Assembly (NCBI RefSeq): GCF_964355755.1
Contig: NC_092680.1
Location: forward strand, 9,775,001 to 9,839,000
Direction of reading: 5' to 3'
From: Antedon mediterranea
Taxonomy: Eukaryota; Echinodermata; Crinoidea; Comatulida; Antedonidae
Length of the DNA stretch: 64,000 nucleotides
Part shown: positions 61,057 through 64,000 of the stretch, in pieces
Numbering within the stretch: position 1 is the first letter of the stretch
Layout: every line of letters starts with the position of its first letter
Notes under the pieces: generated by a model
What the model saw: only the letters and a program-made list of their open reading frames with translations
Database searches by the model: none
Told to the model about the DNA's origin: nothing
Program-made: the position numbers and the translations under genes

Positions 61057-61187
61057 ATCTTTTGAAACTAACTGCCGTGATAGAGTGTGCCCAAGAAAGA
61101 AGACATTACGGCTTGCAACATGGGCAGACATCTCGGTCCTAACGGGACACAGATAGCCTACAATTATTCCTGCCAGCCATTGAGTCG
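61057..61187 (-). pseudogene. Unclassified coding repeat C, copy 2
   Basis: The minus-strand frame reads LAGIIVGYLCPVRTEM, ..HVAS.., TLSRQLVSKD and then a stop, matching 41252-41390 at protein level with mixed silent and replacement changes. On its upstream side the similarity stops abruptly at about 61187, where a plus-strand LINE begins, so this is a junction of two elements. Confidence 0.45.
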
Positions 61188-63130
61188 ATCTGGATAGAAC
61201 TGATGCTTCCTAAGACTAAGCCAATCATAGTTGGTTGTGTTTATCGATCGCAAATCTGTACTTAAACTACGTTTGTTGAAAACCTAGAGTCTGACGTTTC
61301 AAAACTTAGATCGGATTCAGAGATATATATTTATGTGACACTAACATCGACTACAACAAAAACAATGATCCTATGTTTAAGAAATATTGTGATTTTTTAC
61401 GACTATTTATTTTCCTACTCGCATAGCGTCCAAATCCGCCACCATTATCGACCACGTTCTAACTAACTCTAAGGAAAAAGTTTGTCAACATGGCTCAATT
61501 GGTGCTGGTTTTTTGTGATCACTTATTAATATACTTTACCCGTAAGGTAATGAGAGGACACATAAATAAACATAACACTGTAAAAATAAGATCTTTACAT
61601 AACTAACTCTAAATAATTGTTAATTAATAAGCTTCGATCTGCTGAATGGCAAAATGTGTACAACTGTAAGAATGTTAATGACGCTTGGTATAATTTAAAG
61701 TTTATTTTTACTAGTATCATCGATCAAATAGCTCCGATCAAAGAGGTTAGATTGAAATGTAGGTCTGAACCATGGATCACGGATGATATTTTATTATCTA
61801 TAAATGAAAGAGATAAGTTACTTCAAAAATTTAGAAAAAACAGAAATGACACGGAAGTTTATAAAGATTTCTGTATTTTAAGAAACAAAGTTCAACGTGA
61901 AATTAAAAAAGCAAAAGCAAACTACTTTAGAGTTAAATTAGAAGAGAACAAACATGATTCCAAACAACTGTGGATATACTTAAAACAGCTTGGTGCAAAT
62001 TCAAAATGTAAATCTAAGAGTAAAGTTGCCCTAGATATTAATGGCACATTGTCACATGATGCTCACGAAGTGGCAAATCATTTTAATATGTTTTTTACGA
62101 ATATTGCATCAAAACTTCCATCTCAGCTAAAACCCTGTCCAGATTTGTTTGGGATCTCGAAAACAGCATTTAAGGCTTATTATGACAAGAAAGTGAGCGA
62201 AAATAAATTTGAAATTAAAGAAGTTACTGAGGAAGAGATTTTGAAGGAGCTTGAAAATCTGAAAATTGGTAAAAGCTGTGGATTGGACAACTTGCCTTCC
62301 CAGTTTCTTAAAGATGGGTCTATTGCAATTGCTTCTCCTGTCACCTTCATCACCAACCTTTCTATTTCATGCAATATATTCCCAGATGAATTTAAGTACG
62401 CTAAGATTACTCCAATATATAAGAAAGGCTCCAAAAGTGATTCTAGTAACTATAGACCCATAAGTGTTCTTCCTGTAATATCAAAGTTGTTGGAAAAGGT
62501 AGTCCACAAGCAGTTTACTGTTTATTTAAATAAAGCCAATCAAAATATTGTTTAATAAATACCGGTGTTCCACAAGGAAGCATACTCGGTCCTTTGCTTT
62601 TCACATGCTATAAATGATATCTCTATTAGTACGAACTGTAAAACTATCTTATATGCAGATGATACCGCATTATTAGTTTCTGGTAAATAAAAGCCCGGAA
62701 AATATTGCAAATTCTTTAAGTACCAACCTTGATTCATGTCACACTTGGTTAATCAATAATGAACTTTCACTACATGTTGATAAAACTGAGGCTATTCTTT
62801 TTGGTCCAAAGAAAAAAGTTAAACATGTTGAAGAATTTAAAGTATATTGTAATGGTAAAGAACTATGACGGAAGCATTATGTTAAATACTTAGGATGTTA
62901 TATGGATGAAGATCTTTGTGGTGAAACCATGGTAGAAAACGTACTTGCAAAAATGTATGCACGACTTAAATATTTGTATCGACGAAGTTGTTATCTTAAT
63001 AGATCAAATCGTAAACTTTTAAGTAAATGCCCTCATACTTTGTCACTTTGATTATGCGTGTTTGTGCATGGTATTCTGGACCTACCAGTTACTATAAGGG
63101 AAAACTTCAAGTTGCCCAAAATATGCCCAT
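61188..63130 (+). pseudogene. LINE fragment 1: endonuclease and reverse transcriptase, decayed
   Basis: An AP-endonuclease trace runs from about 61190 (PIIVGCVYRS) through SATIIDHVLTNSKEKV to a DHLLIYFTRK motif near 61540. A 312-codon open frame at 61617-62555 covers the connector and the RT start (GLDNLPSQFLKDGS, KITPIYKKGSK, NYRPISVLPVISKLLEKV). Then come VPQGSILGPLLF (62575), YADDTALL (62655) and YLGCYMDEDL (62890), in changing frames and with a deletion near 62555. This is a CR1/Jockey-superfamily element, dead. Confidence 0.8.
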
Positions 63131-63168
63131 ATTGGTAAGGAAGAACTTAAATCTATTGGTTTTGTGAC

Positions 63169-63915
63169 TGGTTTATTTCAAACAAATTACTTATTAATAC
63201 TCTTAAAACAAATTATTTAATTTTTCACAATTCTCAACGTAAACTAAAAGTTGATGACCTAAATATACTTCTTGGCGGAATTCAAATTGAACGCAAAACT
63301 GAAACACTTTTTTTAGGTGTATATATTCATGAAAACCTCAAATGGACCAGTCATCAAAATTACGTTTCGAAAAAAATATCAAGATCTATTAGTATTATTA
63401 ACAGACTTAAGCACTTCTTCCCTCTAAATATTTTAATTTCTCTTTATAACACACTTGTACTTCCTTATTTCCAGTATTGTAACATTATTTGGGCTGCAGA
63501 TTACTCTTCTAATATTGCTAGATTAACTAAATTACAAAAACGTGCAGCTAGAATTATTACTTTTTCACCATATAGAACCTCATCTGAACCCCTTTTTAAA
63601 CGTCTTGGTATATTAAAATTAACGGATATCCACAATGTTCAAGTTGCCAGTTTTATGTTTAATTATTTTAAAAACCAACTTCCTATTTCTATGATTGATA
63701 TGCTCTGTAAACGTACCAAATTTCACAATTACAATTTAAGAACTTCTCATTTAAATATTCCTTTTGCTAGACTTACAAAAACTAAATTTTTTATAACTAT
63801 ATCAGGTCCTAATTTGTGGAATCATATCCCACCAAATATCAAAACGTCAATATCATTATTTACTTTCCGAAAAAAGTTAAAGAATCATTATATATCTAAA
63901 TATTATACTGCTTAG
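63169..63915 (+). pseudogene. LINE fragment 2: RT C-terminal region of a different element
   Basis: 249 codons are open from 63169 to TAG at 63913-63915. Contents: LFLGVYIHENLKWTSH, SLYNTLVLPYFQYCNIIW, LQKRAARIITF, FKRLGILKLTDIHNV, GPNLWNHIPPNI, then FRKKLKNHYIS. It repeats domains already present in fragment 1 (thumb region) and starts abruptly, so it is a separate 5'-truncated insertion. The rest, to 64000, is its AT-rich 3' UTR. Confidence 0.8.
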
Positions 63916-64000
63916 TTAATATGCTTATTATCATTATTTATACTCATATACTATTTATGTCTTACACAAAATATTAGTTGTTGTTTATTATTGCAATCTT

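Overview
The window is animal nuclear DNA: AT-rich, with short exons separated by GT/AG introns, BEL/Pao and non-LTR retroelements, tRNA-type SINEs and many small inverted-repeat elements. Three intact-looking host genes (nicalin, an ALDH1A-type aldehyde dehydrogenase, focadhesin) have vertebrate-like proteins. Together with frequent AGGCCT/taggcctag clusters, they suggest a marine invertebrate, probably an echinoderm or another invertebrate deuterostome. The phylum is an inference; no ribosomal or mitochondrial marker is present.

Layout. 1-6119 is gene-poor and holds old repeats. 6120-16013 (minus) is a complete 14-exon nicalin gene (NCLN, 562 codons plus stop). It is divergent to a complete 13-exon ALDH1A-like gene at 19382-24097 (plus, 492 codons plus stop). 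The 3.4 kb between them carries Helitron-like and hairpin repeats. Only 425 bp past the ALDH stop lies the stop of a convergent gene, focadhesin (FOCAD, minus). Its last 26 exons cover 24523-60462 and encode 1575 residues; roughly the first 230-270 residues should lie beyond the window. Every exon was placed by translating across splice sites, and all phases close.

FOCAD introns are mostly under 1.1 kb, but two are inflated. The 5.6 kb intron (33338-38982) holds hairpin elements, a LINE piece, a pentanucleotide repeat and a 75-bp minisatellite. The 16.9 kb intron (40252-57180) contains a BEL/Pao LTR retrotransposon (41879-55232, 5-bp target duplication AAGTG) antisense to FOCAD. That element is itself a nest: a 2.95 kb TA-flanked DNA transposon with CGTATACG arrays sits in its gag region, a 3.05 kb LINE sits antisense in its integrase region, and a perfect 292-bp inverted duplication sits between its protease and reverse transcriptase regions. 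The right end (61.06-63.92 kb) carries an unclassified coding repeat and two decayed LINE fragments, presumably in an upstream FOCAD intron.

The three host genes are not obviously related in function: ER membrane-protein biogenesis, aldehyde (possibly retinaldehyde) oxidation, and a large alpha-helical protein linked to focal adhesions and the SKI complex. The main novelty is in the mobile-element structures: the template-switch-like inverted duplication, the CGTATACG element with a possible spliced gene, the missing primer-binding site of the BEL element, paired Helitron-type termini, and a coding repeat conserved at two sites.
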